Assembly (NCBI RefSeq): GCF_014656055.1
Contig: NZ_BNBR01000001.1
Location: forward strand, 1,550,001 to 1,614,000
Direction: 5' to 3'
DNA length: 64,000 bases
Source of the DNA: Streptomyces griseosporeus
GTDB taxonomy: Bacteria; Actinomycetota; Actinomycetes; Streptomycetales; Streptomycetaceae
The position numbers and the translations under genes were made by a program. The notes beneath the pieces were generated by a model. That model did not search any database. It saw only the letters and a program-made list of their open reading frames with translations, and was not told the DNA's origin. This document shows, one piece after another, positions 33,020 through 42,241 of this stretch. Numbering within the stretch: position 1 is the stretch's first letter; every line of letters starts with the position of its first letter.

Positions 33020-33529
33020 TCAGTCCTCTTCGACGAGTCGTGCCAGTCGGATGCGGTTGATCTTGCCCAGCTCGGTGCGGACGATCTCCCGCTCCTGCTC
33101 CGGCGAGTTCCCGATCCGTTCCTTGACCGCGTCGCGCATCTGCTCGCCGGTCCGGCCGGTGGCACAGATGAGGAAGACGTGGCCGAACTTGTCCTGGTAG
33201 GCCAGGTTCAGTTCGAGCATCTCCGCCTTGAGCTGGTCGGAGGCGCCGGCCATGCCGCTCTGCTCCCGGGCCGAGGTGGGGTCCCCCGGCTTGGGGCGGC
33301 CGATCGGCGGGTGCCCGGCCATGGCCTCCGCGAGGTCCTCGGCGGTCAGCTCGGCCATGGCGGCGTCGCTCGCGGCGTAGAGGTCCTCGGGGGCGGCATA
33401 GGGGCGGGCGGCCAGCAGCCGCCGCGCCCATGCCGTGGAGCTGCACGCCTCGTGGAGCGCGGCGCGTGCCGCGTCCTCCTCCAGGGCGTTGAAGCGGGCC
33501 AGGCCCGGCGGCGTGGAAGTCGAAGTCAC
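33020..33529 (-). CDS. uraD: OHCU decarboxylase
   Basis: A 169-residue protein starting at GTG 33529. It converts OHCU to S-allantoin. The catalytic histidine motif is AMAGHPPIGRPKPGD, and the family C-terminal helices are FGHVFLICATGRTGEQM and EREIVRTELGKINRIRL. It is the first gene of the urate operon, 63 bp downstream of the palindromic operator that overlaps its -35. Confidence 0.95.
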   Translation of the reverse strand: MTSTSTPPGLARFNALEEDAARAALHEACSSTAWARRLLAARPYAAPEDLYAASDAAMAELTAEDLAEAMAGHPPIGRPKPGDPTSAREQSGMAGASDQLKAEMLELNLAYQDKFGHVFLICATGRTGEQMRDAVKERIGNSPEQEREIVRTELGKINRIRLARLVEED

Positions 33530-33567
33530 GGGTGCCTCCGTGGCCTTGTGCTGTACGGGCTGCGGAT

Positions 33568-33608
33568 AGCTAACGCCCTCCGAAACACCACGTCAACAGT
33601 TTGTTGAA
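33568..33608 (-). promoter_or_regulatory. Urate operon promoter with 16-bp operator
   Basis: On the minus strand TTCAACAAACTGTTGA (33608-33593) overlaps TTGACG (33596-33591), followed 17-18 bases on by TTAGCT/TAGCTA (-10, about 33573-33567). The same 16-mer overlaps the -35 of the catalase promoter. Confidence 0.7.
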
Positions 33609-33621
33609 AATTCCGGGTAAC

Positions 33622-33655
33622 AAAAGGCCGCCGCCCGGCGGGTCCGGACGGCGGC
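33622..33655 (-). terminator. Rho-independent terminator of the HTH regulator transcript
   Basis: The stem 33627-33638 with 33644-33655 has 12 bp with one wobble and a five-base loop. Read on the minus strand it is followed by TTTTG (33625-33621). It lies 17 bp past the regulator stop and isolates it from the urate promoter. Confidence 0.85.
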
Positions 33656-33672
33656 TCGGTGAAGCGGTGCGA

Positions 33673-34041
33673 TCAGGCTTCTTTCTGGCGGTTCAGGTAG
33701 TTGTAGACCGTGAAGCGGCTGACGCCGAGGGCGCTCGCCACCGTCTCCACACCGTGCCGGACCGAGAAGGCTCCGCGCGCTTCCAGTATGCGCACGACCT
33801 CCTGCTTGGCCTTGCGGTCCAGGTCCGCGAGCGGCTTGCCCTTGCGGCGCTCCATGGCGGCCAGGATGTGGTCGAGGGAGTCGGCCAGCTGCGGCAGCCG
33901 TACGGCCACCGCCTCATTGCCCTCCCAGGACAGCACCACGTCCTCGGGGGCGGCCTCGTCGGGCGGCACCATCTCGCCGCCGATCGCGTCGACGAGCGGC
34001 TTCACGGCCGCGATGAACGTCTCGTCCCCGGCGCCGTTCAC
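33673..34041 (-). CDS. HTH regulator with C-terminal HTH_22-like domain
   Basis: A 122-residue protein. GTG 34041 overlaps the upstream TGA (GTGA). The C-terminal 60 residues, DRKAKQEVVRILEARGAFSV followed by RHGVETVASALGVSRFTVYNYLN, match the HTH at the end of YheO/DauR-type regulators (TyrR-like). The N-terminal half lacks a recognisable PAS domain and may be a short ligand or dimer module. It lies between the urate operon and hyi, making it the best local candidate for binding the TTCAACAAACTGTTGA operator; this is inference. Confidence 0.8.
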   Translation of the reverse strand: MNGAGDETFIAAVKPLVDAIGGEMVPPDEAAPEDVVLSWEGNEAVAVRLPQLADSLDHILAAMERRKGKPLADLDRKAKQEVVRILEARGAFSVRHGVETVASALGVSRFTVYNYLNRQKEA

Positions 34042-34292
34042 TCGCCCTCCCGGATCACGTTGACCTGGAGGGAGACACGGGTCGCGCCGGCTTCGAGGCT
34101 CTTGCGGAGCAGCGCGTCCACGGCCGTCAGGACGGCGTCGGCGCCGCCCTCGGCGGTGTTGCCGAACGGGCCGACGTCCACCGACTCCAGGTCGGCGGTC
34201 TCGATGACCCGGCGGGCCACCACCGCGTGCTCGGGCGCCTCGTCGAGGTCGAAGGGCTCGGTCGTGAACTCCACTCTCAATCGCACGCGCAC
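34038..34292 (-). CDS. Small thiamine-binding/DUF77-like protein
   Basis: An 84-residue protein from GTG 34292 (GTG 34286 also possible; both lack a strong ribosome site). The pattern VGPFGNTAEGGADAVLTAVD followed by ALLRKSLEAGATRVSLQVNV resembles the MTH1187/YqgV thiamine-binding (DUF77) fold, a small ferredoxin-like ligand-binding unit. It overlaps the HTH regulator gene by four bases, so the two are co-expressed; it might sense a ligand for that regulator. The family call is moderate and its role unknown. Confidence 0.65.
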   Translation of the reverse strand: MRVRLRVEFTTEPFDLDEAPEHAVVARRVIETADLESVDVGPFGNTAEGGADAVLTAVDALLRKSLEAGATRVSLQVNVIREGE

Positions 34293-34328
34293 AACCTAAC
34301 GCGCGGGGCCGCTTTCCGCCGACCCCTC

Positions 34329-34393
34329 TTGACAAGGGCGACACCCCGACGGCAATCTTCCAATACGCAGAAACTAACTTCCGTCATACGGAA
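34329..34393 (+). promoter_or_regulatory. hyi promoter with tandem 15-bp operators
   Basis: TTGACA (34329-34334) with a weak CAATCT about 18 bases on. Two 15-mers follow at the expected start region: TTCCAATACGCAGAA (34358-34372) and the perfect palindromic TTCCGTCATACGGAA (34379-34393), 21 bp apart centre to centre, the same pitch as at gcl and aceB. Confidence 0.7.
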
Positions 34394-34422
34394 ATTCGAC
34401 ACGGAAGGGAGCGCGGCACCCG

Positions 34423-35262
34423 ATGGGATTCGCAGACCAGCGCTTCAACGTCAACCTGTCGATCCTCTTCACGGAACTCCCGCTCCTGGAGCGCCCCGCG
34501 GCCGCCGCCGCGGCCGGCTTCACCGCGGTCGAGCTGTGGTGGCCCTGGATCGACACCCCGACCCCCGAGCAGTCCGAGCTCGACGCCCTGAAGGGGGCGA
34601 TCGAGGACGCGGGCGTCCAGCTCACGGGCCTGAACTTCTACGCCGGGCAGCTGCCCGGACCGGACCGCGGCGCCCTGTCGGTGCCGGGCGAGGAGTCCGA
34701 GCGGTTCCGCGCCAACATCGACGTGGCCGCCGGCTTCGCCGCCTCGCTGGGCTGCCGGGCGCTCAACGCGCTGTACGGCAACCGCGTCGAGGGGGTGGAC
34801 CCGGCCGAGCAGGACGCGCTCGCGCTGGAGAACCTCGTCCTCGCGGCCCGGGCCGCCGACCGGATCGGCGCGATCCTGCTGATCGAGGCGCTGAACAAGC
34901 CCGAGTCGCCGCTGTACCCGCTGGTGAGCGCGCCGGCCGCGATCGGCGTCGTGGACCGGGTCAACGAGGCGACCGGCCTCGGCAACGCGACGTTCCTCAT
35001 GGACCTGTACCACCTGTCCATGAACGGCGAGGACCTGCCGGCCGTCATCGAACAGTACGCGGCGAAGACCGGCCATGTGCAGATCGCCGACAACCCCGGC
35101 CGCGGCGCCCCGGGCACGGGCTCCCTCCCCCTGGAGGACCTGCTCGACCAGCTGAGGAAGGCGGGCTACGACGGCTGGGTGGGCCTGGAGTACAAGCCGG
35201 GCGACCGCCCGAGCGCCCAGGCCTTCGACTGGCTGCCCGCCGAGGCCCGCGCCGCCCGCTGA
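34423..35262 (+). CDS. hyi: Hydroxypyruvate isomerase
   Basis: A 279-residue TIM-barrel protein starting at ATG 34423 after GGAAGGGAG. It interconverts hydroxypyruvate and tartronate semialdehyde. Landmarks: FNVNLSILFTELPLLERP, VELWWPWIDTPTPEQSELD, TGLNFYAGQLPGPDRG, LLIEALNKPESPLYPLVS (Glu), FLMDLYHLSMNGEDL (metal-site Asp), HVQIADNPGRGAPGTG and WVGLEYKP (Glu). It is followed 48 bp later by glxR, so together they take Gcl product to glycerate. Confidence 0.95.
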   Translation: MGFADQRFNVNLSILFTELPLLERPAAAAAAGFTAVELWWPWIDTPTPEQSELDALKGAIEDAGVQLTGLNFYAGQLPGPDRGALSVPGEESERFRANIDVAAGFAASLGCRALNALYGNRVEGVDPAEQDALALENLVLAARAADRIGAILLIEALNKPESPLYPLVSAPAAIGVVDRVNEATGLGNATFLMDLYHLSMNGEDLPAVIEQYAAKTGHVQIADNPGRGAPGTGSLPLEDLLDQLRKAGYDGWVGLEYKPGDRPSAQAFDWLPAEARAAR

Positions 35263-35310
35263 GGCCCGCGCGGCCCGCTGACCACCCCCGTTTTTCAGAA
35301 AGGCCCTCAT

Positions 35311-36198
35311 ATGTCCCTCCCCAAGATCGCCTGGATCGGCCTCGGCATCATGGGCTCGCCCATGTCCGAGAACCTCGTCAAGGCGGGCTACCAGGTCACC
35401 GGTTTCACGCTGGAGCAGGAGAAGCTGGACCGCCTGGCCGCCGCCGGCGGCACCGCGGCCGGCTCGATCGCCGAGGCGGTGAAGGACGCGGACGTGGTCA
35501 TCACCATGGTCCCCGCCTCCCCGCAGGTCGAGGCCATCGCGTACGGCCCGGACGGCATCCTGGAGAACGCGAGGTCCGGCGCGCTGCTGATCGACATGTC
35601 CTCGATCACCCCGCAGACCTCGGTCGACCTGGCGAAGGCCGCGAAGGACAAGGGCATCCGCGTGCTGGACGCCCCGGTGTCCGGCGGCGAGGCCGGTGCC
35701 ATCGAGGCCGTGCTCTCCATCATGGTCGGCGGCGAGAAGGCCGACTTCGAGGAGGCCAAGCCGATCTTCGAGGCGCTCGGCAAGACCATCGTGCTGTGCG
35801 GTCCGCACGGCTCGGGCCAGACCGTGAAGGCCGCCAACCAGCTGATCGTCGCCGTGAACATCCAGGCGTGCGCCGAGGCCGTGGTCTTCCTGGAGAAGTC
35901 CGGTGTGGACCTGAAGGCCGCGCTCGACGTGCTCAACGGCGGCCTGGCCGGCTCGACCGTGCTGACGCGCAAGAAGGACAACTTCCTGAGCCGCGACTTC
36001 CGGCCGGGCTTCCGCATCGACCTGCACCACAAGGACATGGGCATCGTCACCGACGCCGCCCGCAACGTCGGTGCCGCGCTGCCCGTCGGCGCCGTGGTGG
36101 CGCAGCTCGTGGCGTCGCTGCGCGCCCAGGGCGACGGCGGCCTGGACCACTCGGCCCTGCTGCGGGCCGTGGAGCGCCTCTCGGGCGCCCAGGTCTGA
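35311..36198 (+). CDS. glxR: 2-Hydroxy-3-oxopropionate (tartronate semialdehyde) reductase
   Basis: A 295-residue beta-hydroxyacid dehydrogenase starting at ATG 35311 after GAAAGG. NAD(P) motif IGLGIMGSPMSENLVKAGY; MVPASPQVEAIAYGPDG; substrate loop DAPVSGGEAGAIEAVLSIMV; catalytic lysine in GSGQTVKAANQLIVAVN; C-terminal FRPGFRIDLHHKDMGIV. It reduces tartronate semialdehyde to D-glycerate. Probable operon with hyi, ended by the hairpin just after its stop. Confidence 0.95.
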   Translation: MSLPKIAWIGLGIMGSPMSENLVKAGYQVTGFTLEQEKLDRLAAAGGTAAGSIAEAVKDADVVITMVPASPQVEAIAYGPDGILENARSGALLIDMSSITPQTSVDLAKAAKDKGIRVLDAPVSGGEAGAIEAVLSIMVGGEKADFEEAKPIFEALGKTIVLCGPHGSGQTVKAANQLIVAVNIQACAEAVVFLEKSGVDLKAALDVLNGGLAGSTVLTRKKDNFLSRDFRPGFRIDLHHKDMGIVTDAARNVGAALPVGAVVAQLVASLRAQGDGGLDHSALLRAVERLSGAQV

Positions 36199-36205
36199 CG
36201 CGACC

Positions 36206-36296
36206 GGCCGGACGCCTCCGTCCGGCCCCTGTGAAGACTTCCGGGCCGCGGCGCCGTCGACACCTGTCCCGTCGCGCCCAAGCGGCGCCGCGGTCC
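36206..36296. terminator. Two hairpins between glxR and the catalase gene
   Basis: GGCCGGACG (36206-36214) pairs perfectly with CGTCCGGCC (36219-36227). A second, longer-looped stem (36243-36256 with 36283-36296, 14 bp with one wobble) follows. They separate hyi-glxR from the catalase promoter. Confidence 0.7.
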
Positions 36297-36305
36297 GGAA
36301 ACCAC

Positions 36306-36372
36306 TTCAACAAACTGTTGACGCCCTGATCGCCCCCTCCTAGGCTCCACGAAGCGGAAACAGTTTTCCGCT
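36306..36372 (+). promoter_or_regulatory. Catalase promoter with operator shared with the urate operon
   Basis: TTCAACAAACTGTTGA (36306-36321) overlaps TTGACG (36318-36323), then 17 bases and TAGGCT (36341-36346). Operator and promoter layout are nearly identical to the urate operon promoter. Downstream lies another perfect palindrome, AGCGGAAA-CAGT-TTTCCGCT (36353-36372), near the likely transcript start. Confidence 0.75.
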
Positions 36373-36396
36373 GACTCTCGTACGGAAGGTCCCCCG

Positions 36397-37860
36397 ATGT
36401 CGAAGCGCGTGCTCACGACCGAGTCCGGCGCCCCCGTCGCCGACAACCAGAACTCCGCCTCCGCCGGCGTCGGCGGGCCGCTCCTGATCCAGGACCAGCA
36501 GCTCCTGGAGAAGCTGGCGCGCTTCAACCGCGAGCGCATCCCGGAGCGCGTGGTGCACGCCCGCGGCTCCGGCGCCTACGGCCACTTCGAGGTGACCGAC
36601 GACGTCACCGGCTACACGTTCGCCGACTTCCTCGGCACGGTCGGCAAGCGCACCGAGGTGTTCGTGCGCTTCTCCACCGTGGCCGACTCGCTCGGCGGCG
36701 CGGACGCCGTCCGCGACCCGCGCGGCTTCGCGGTGAAGTTCTACACCGAGGAGGGCAACTACGACCTCGTCGGCAACAACACCCCGGTGTTCTTCATCAA
36801 GGACCCGATCAAGTTCCCCGACTTCATCCACTCGCAGAAGCGCGACCCGTTCACCGGCAAGCAGGAGCCGGACAACGTCTGGGACTTCTGGGCCCACTCC
36901 CCCGAGGCCACGCACCAGGTGACCTGGCTGATGGGCGACCGCGGCATCCCGGCGTCGTACCGCCACATGGACGGGTTCGGCTCGCACACCTACCAGTGGA
37001 CGAACGCCAAGGGCGAGGCCTTCTTCGTCAAGTACCACTTCAAGACCGACCAGGGCATCCGCTGCCTGACCGGCGAGCAGGCCGCGGAGATCGCGGGCAA
37101 GGACCCCAACTCGCACCAGACGGACCTGCTGCAGGCCATCGAGCGCGGGGTGCACCCGTCCTGGACGCTGTACGTGCAGCTCATGCCGGCGGCCGAGGCG
37201 GCGAACTACCGCTTCAACCCGTTCGACCTGACCAAGGTGTGGCCGCACGCCGACTACCCGCTGAAGCGCGTCGGCAAGCTGGTGCTGAACCGCAACCCCG
37301 ACAACGTCTTCGCCGAGGTCGAGCAGGCCGCGTTCTCCCCGAACAACTTCGTCCCGGGCATCGGCCCGTCGCCGGACAAGATGCTCCAGGGCCGTCTGTT
37401 CGCCTACGCGGACGCCCACCGCTACCGCCTCGGCGTCAACCACACCCTGCTGCCGGTCAACTCGCCGAAGGCGGTGCCGGGCGGCGCGCAGAACTACGGC
37501 CGCGACGGCTTCATGGCGCTCAACCCGCAGGGCCGCCACGCCAAGAACTACGAGCCGAACTCCTACGACGGCCCGGCCGAGACCGGCCGCCCGCTGTCGG
37601 CGCCGCTGCCGGTGTCCGGGTACACGGGCAACCACGAGGCCCCGCAGCACACCAAGGACGACGACTTCATCCAGGCCGGCGCGCTGTACCGGCTGTTGTC
37701 CGAGGACGCGAAGTCCCGTCTGGTCGCGAACATCGCCGGCGGCCTGTCGCAGGTCTCCCGCAACGACGTGATCGAGAAGAACCTCGCGCACTTCCACGCC
37801 GCCGACCCCGAGTACGGCAAGCGCGTGGAGGAGGCGGTCCGCGCCCTGCGCGAGGACTGA
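36397..37860 (+). CDS. Monofunctional heme catalase (clade 3, small subunit)
   Basis: A 487-residue catalase starting at ATG 36397. It dismutates hydrogen peroxide. Distal site [20 protein letters not shown] (His) and [20 protein letters not shown]; Asn region [15 protein letters not shown]; proximal Tyr in [16 protein letters not shown]. No C-terminal flavodoxin-like domain, so it is a small-subunit catalase. Its place within the purine-to-glycerate genes and its operator shared with uraD-uraH-uox mark it as the catalase that removes urate-oxidase peroxide. Confidence 0.95.
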   Translation: MSKRVLTTESGAPVADNQNSASAGVGGPLLIQDQQLLEKLARFNRERIPERVVHARGSGAYGHFEVTDDVTGYTFADFLGTVGKRTEVFVRFSTVADSLGGADAVRDPRGFAVKFYTEEGNYDLVGNNTPVFFIKDPIKFPDFIHSQKRDPFTGKQEPDNVWDFWAHSPEATHQVTWLMGDRGIPASYRHMDGFGSHTYQWTNAKGEAFFVKYHFKTDQGIRCLTGEQAAEIAGKDPNSHQTDLLQAIERGVHPSWTLYVQLMPAAEAANYRFNPFDLTKVWPHADYPLKRVGKLVLNRNPDNVFAEVEQAAFSPNNFVPGIGPSPDKMLQGRLFAYADAHRYRLGVNHTLLPVNSPKAVPGGAQNYGRDGFMALNPQGRHAKNYEPNSYDGPAETGRPLSAPLPVSGYTGNHEAPQHTKDDDFIQAGALYRLLSEDAKSRLVANIAGGLSQVSRNDVIEKNLAHFHAADPEYGKRVEEAVRALRED

Positions 37861-38227
37861 GACTCCCTGGCCGCGTCCCGGCCGGCACCGAGCGACCCGG
37901 ATGAGGGGTGGTCACCGGTGTCGGGGACGCGGCCCGGGTGAGGACCGCGGCGGCCTGCGAGCCAGTGCGGTGGTGAAGGACTCCGGTTCCCCTTCTCGAC
38001 CTGAGGGAAGTGCGTCCCGGGGCTCCGTCGCAGCCGCCGCGGTCCCGGCATCACCCCCACCCCTCCCCCAGACCCCGTCCGGCGGCGCGAACGACCTGTC
38101 GCGCCCAGCCTCGCGCCGTCGGACGGTCACCAGGCTTTCACCACAGGCCCCGAAGCGCCGGGTACGGACGGTCCCGTACCCGGCGCTTCGGCGTGCGTAC
38201 CGGCGGCTGCGGCAGCAGCCTGAAGGC
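37861..38227. other. Intergenic region with a perfect 18-bp stem-loop
   Basis: The 367 bp between catalase and the next small gene hold no convincing ORF. CCGAAGCGCCGGGTACGG (38150-38167) and its exact complement (38174-38191) form an 18-bp stem with a six-base loop. It ends 36 bp before the next ATG, far (290 bp) from the catalase stop, so it may be a late terminator or an attenuator of the downstream gene. Confidence 0.7.
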
Positions 38228-38509
38228 ATGGCACATCCGACGCAGCACCCGCACGTCGTGGTGCATCCCCCGGCGCTGGACGGCTCGCGGCGCGTCACCG
38301 CGGGCGAGGAGACGCTGGGGGTCGCCACGCACGCGGACGACGTGAGCGAGATCCTGCGGCTGGCCGACCTGTACGTCACCGATGTGGCGGCGAGCGACAT
38401 CGTCGAGTGGCAGGGCGGCGGCCCCGACGACTGGCCGGGACTGTCGGAACACCACGAGCAGCACCACGAGCAGCGCGGCGGGCAGCAGGGCGTACAGAAA
38501 GGGTCGTAG
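38228..38509 (+). CDS. Small conserved Streptomyces protein
   Basis: A 93-residue protein starting at ATG 38228; its ribosome site is weak (GAAGG). The pattern HPHVVVHPPALDGSRRVTAG, ETLGVATHADDVSEILRLAD and VEWQGGGPDDWPG matches a small actinobacterial family I remember only as hypothetical. The C-terminus is rich in His/Glu/Gln (HHEQHHEQRGGQQG), possibly metal-binding or simply low complexity. No function can be assigned. It lies directly after a strong stem-loop. Confidence 0.65.
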   Translation: MAHPTQHPHVVVHPPALDGSRRVTAGEETLGVATHADDVSEILRLADLYVTDVAASDIVEWQGGGPDDWPGLSEHHEQHHEQRGGQQGVQKGS

Positions 38510-38583
38510 CCGCCCCTACGGCACCCTCAGATCCTGCTCTGAACCCGGGCCCGGGGGGCTTGGACCGCCCTCGGCCCCGGGCA

Positions 38584-38604
38584 CACCCCTGTCACACGGG
38601 GGTG
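38584..38604 (+). promoter_or_regulatory. Hairpin covering the ribosome site of the TIGR04222-like gene
   Basis: CACCCC (38584-38589) can pair with GGGGTG (38599-38604), which contains the start of the GGGGGTGAGG ribosome site just upstream of ATG 38610. Formation would hide the site. A GCCCGGGG/CCCCGGGC pair lies just upstream (38549-38582). Confidence 0.45.
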
Positions 38605-38609
38605 AGGAC

Positions 38610-39287
38610 ATGAGCACGGATACGACGACGAAGCCGCCGGGGCCGCACGAGATCGCCCTGCTGCGGGCCGGGCCGCGGGCCGCGGTGACGGTGGCCGTGG
38701 TGGCGCTGCACCTGCGCGGCGCGGTCGGCGCGGGACGGCGGGGGACGCTGCGCAGGACGCCGGGGGGCGCCGCCGGGGCCTTCCGGCACCCGCTGGAGAA
38801 GGCGGTGCGCTCGGCGCTCTACCGGCCCGCGGGGCTGCGGGAGCTGCCCGGCCGCCTGATGGTGGCCCGCGCACTGGCCCGGATGCGTGCCGAGGCGGTG
38901 GCGGCCGGGCTGTCGCGGTCGGTGCCGCCGCGCCGCACCCGCGCCTGGCGCCGCCGGCTGGCCGAGCTGCGCGCGGCACACCCGCTGCCCGGGGGCCCGG
39001 AGGGGCTGGGCGAGGACGAGATCGTGCTGGCGGTCGCGCTGTACGGCGAGCCGGCGCTGACCGCCCTGGTGCCGCGCTTCGCCCGCGAGGCGGGACTGAC
39101 CGGACGCGGCGCGCTCGCCGACGCCGGCCGGTTCCCCTTCGGCCGGAGCGACGACCTGCGGCTGCTCTCGGGCGGCGAGTCGTACGACGGCACGGACGGC
39201 GACCGGGGATACGGCGGTCACGGCGGCCACGACCACGCCTCGGGCGGCGGCTTCGGCTGCGGCGGGGGCGGCGGGGGCTTCGACTGA
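38610..39287 (+). CDS. TIGR04222-like protein with Gly/Cys-rich C-terminus
   Basis: A 225-residue protein starting at ATG 38610 after GTGAGG. It has the usual ending of TIGR04222 proteins, HDHASGGGFGCGGGGGGFD, and the internal arrangement of two helical repeats (TLRRTPGGAAGAFRHPLEKA; GEDEIVLAVALYGEPALTAL). Unlike longer members it shows no strong transmembrane segment beyond RAAVTVAVVALHLRGAV. Function unknown. It converges on gcl, with a shared terminator. Confidence 0.75.
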   Translation: MSTDTTTKPPGPHEIALLRAGPRAAVTVAVVALHLRGAVGAGRRGTLRRTPGGAAGAFRHPLEKAVRSALYRPAGLRELPGRLMVARALARMRAEAVAAGLSRSVPPRRTRAWRRRLAELRAAHPLPGGPEGLGEDEIVLAVALYGEPALTALVPRFAREAGLTGRGALADAGRFPFGRSDDLRLLSGGESYDGTDGDRGYGGHGGHDHASGGGFGCGGGGGGFD

Positions 39288-39304
39288 CCGCCCGCGGGCA
39301 CGCC

Positions 39305-39342
39305 GAAGGGGCGGTCCAGCCCCCCGGGTGGACCGCCCCTTC
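39305..39342. terminator. Bidirectional hairpin terminator
   Basis: GAAGGGGCGGTCCA (39305-39318) pairs perfectly with TGGACCGCCCCTTC (39329-39342), loop ten bases, between the convergent TIGR04222-like gene and gcl. Confidence 0.9.
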
Positions 39343-39362
39343 AACGGGTCGGAGTCGGTGTG

Positions 39363-41150
<1,788 letters not shown>

Positions 41151-41219
41151 CGAGTACTCCTGCTTCGACTGCTTCGGCTGTCGGATTCGCACTCCCGTCG
41201 CGCCCCGCGGTGAGCCGTA

Positions 41220-41287
41220 TTCCGTATAGCGGAAAGTAATTTCTACGATCTGGAAGCAATGTAGGCGGGCGGGCGAAGAGCCGTCAA
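41220..41287 (-). promoter_or_regulatory. gcl promoter with tandem 15-bp operators
   Basis: On the minus strand TTGACG (41287-41282), 18 bases, TACATT (41263-41258). Operators TTCTACGATCTGGAA (41241-41255) and TTCCGTATAGCGGAA (41220-41234), as written on the plus strand, lie across the likely start site with 21-bp pitch. Confidence 0.75.
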
Positions 41288-41368
41288 GAGACGGACAAGC
41301 GGGGGGCCGGGCGGGCGATGGGTGGAGCACCATGGGGGCGCTGTCCGACGAGCCGTGCTGGAGGGGCC

Positions 41369-42205
41369 GTGACCGAGAGCGTGCCGGTGCGCTGTCCGGC
41401 CTGCCGCCGCGAGCGCCTGTTCACGGCTCCCGGCTATCCGTGCGTGTGCGGGACCCCGGTCGCCCCGCCCCTGGACCCCACGGTCCCGCCGGTGCCGGTG
41501 ACGCACCGGAGCTGGGAGGACCAGTGGGTGACGGTCCGCTGCCCGGCCTGCGACCGCCGCTCGCAGTGGCCCCGGCCGGAGCTGGGGTGCGCGTGCGGGG
41601 CGGTGCTGCGGATCGCGGTGTCGGGGGCGGCGCGGGACACGGAAGCGGCGGAGTCGGACTGGGGACCGACCGAGGAGGCACCGGGGAACGGGCCGCGTTC
41701 GGAACCGCCTCGGCAAGGGGCGCCGGAGCGCGAGCCGGAGCCAAGGGCACCGGAGAACGATCGGGAGCCACGTACGCCGGAGAGCGAGCCGGAGCAAGGA
41801 GCGACGAGAGGCGAGCGGCGGCGGGGCGTCTTCCGGCCGGTGCCCGTCCGCACCGCGCGGGACGCCGTGACGGTCGCCGCGCTCTATCTGCGCTGGCTCG
41901 GCCACGACGACGTGCGGCGGGCCGACCAGCGGCCCCCGAGCGGCATCGGGCTGGCCGCCCGCGGCATGGTGGCGCAGGTCGACCCGTCGGCGCGTCCGGC
42001 GTCCCTGCGGGACGTGGAATGCCTGTGGCTGACGGCGATGACGGAGTCGGCGGCCTGCGCCTTCTTCTCGCTCAGCGGCTACACGGCCGGGGCGCGGGCC
42101 GGCGCGGACGGCCTGGGCGTCGCGCTGTTCGTCCTGGCCCCCACGGGAAAGGTCCTGCCGGTGAACGCGCCGGCCCGCGCACTGGCCTCCGGGGACCCGG
42201 GCTGA
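41369..42205 (+). CDS. Double zinc-ribbon protein with Mrr/restriction-endonuclease-like C-terminus
   Basis: A 278-residue protein. GTG 41369 follows GGAGGGG. Two CxxC zinc ribbons ([12 protein letters not shown]...[16 protein letters not shown]...CACG) are followed by a charged Glu/Pro/Arg linker (about 90-160). A C-terminal alpha/beta domain ([59 protein letters not shown], then [15 protein letters not shown]) has the order of Mrr-like nuclease folds. The canonical D/E-x-K pair is not clear (VAQVDP in place of xAxVK), so it may be inactive. It could be a nucleic-acid-binding sensor. No restriction or methylase partner is adjacent. Confidence 0.65.
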   Translation: MTESVPVRCPACRRERLFTAPGYPCVCGTPVAPPLDPTVPPVPVTHRSWEDQWVTVRCPACDRRSQWPRPELGCACGAVLRIAVSGAARDTEAAESDWGPTEEAPGNGPRSEPPRQGAPEREPEPRAPENDREPRTPESEPEQGATRGERRRGVFRPVPVRTARDAVTVAALYLRWLGHDDVRRADQRPPSGIGLAARGMVAQVDPSARPASLRDVECLWLTAMTESAACAFFSLSGYTAGARAGADGLGVALFVLAPTGKVLPVNAPARALASGDPG

Positions 42206-42241
42206 CCTTCAGCGGCGGGTCCCCGGAGGCCGGGAGACGGT

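Noticed and set aside
36353..36372. AGCGGAAA-CAGT-TTTCCGCT before the catalase gene as another TTCC-N7-GGAA site
   Set aside because: The half-sites are in the reverse order (GGAA...TTCC) with different spacing, so it is a separate palindrome, not the aceB/hyi/gcl operator.
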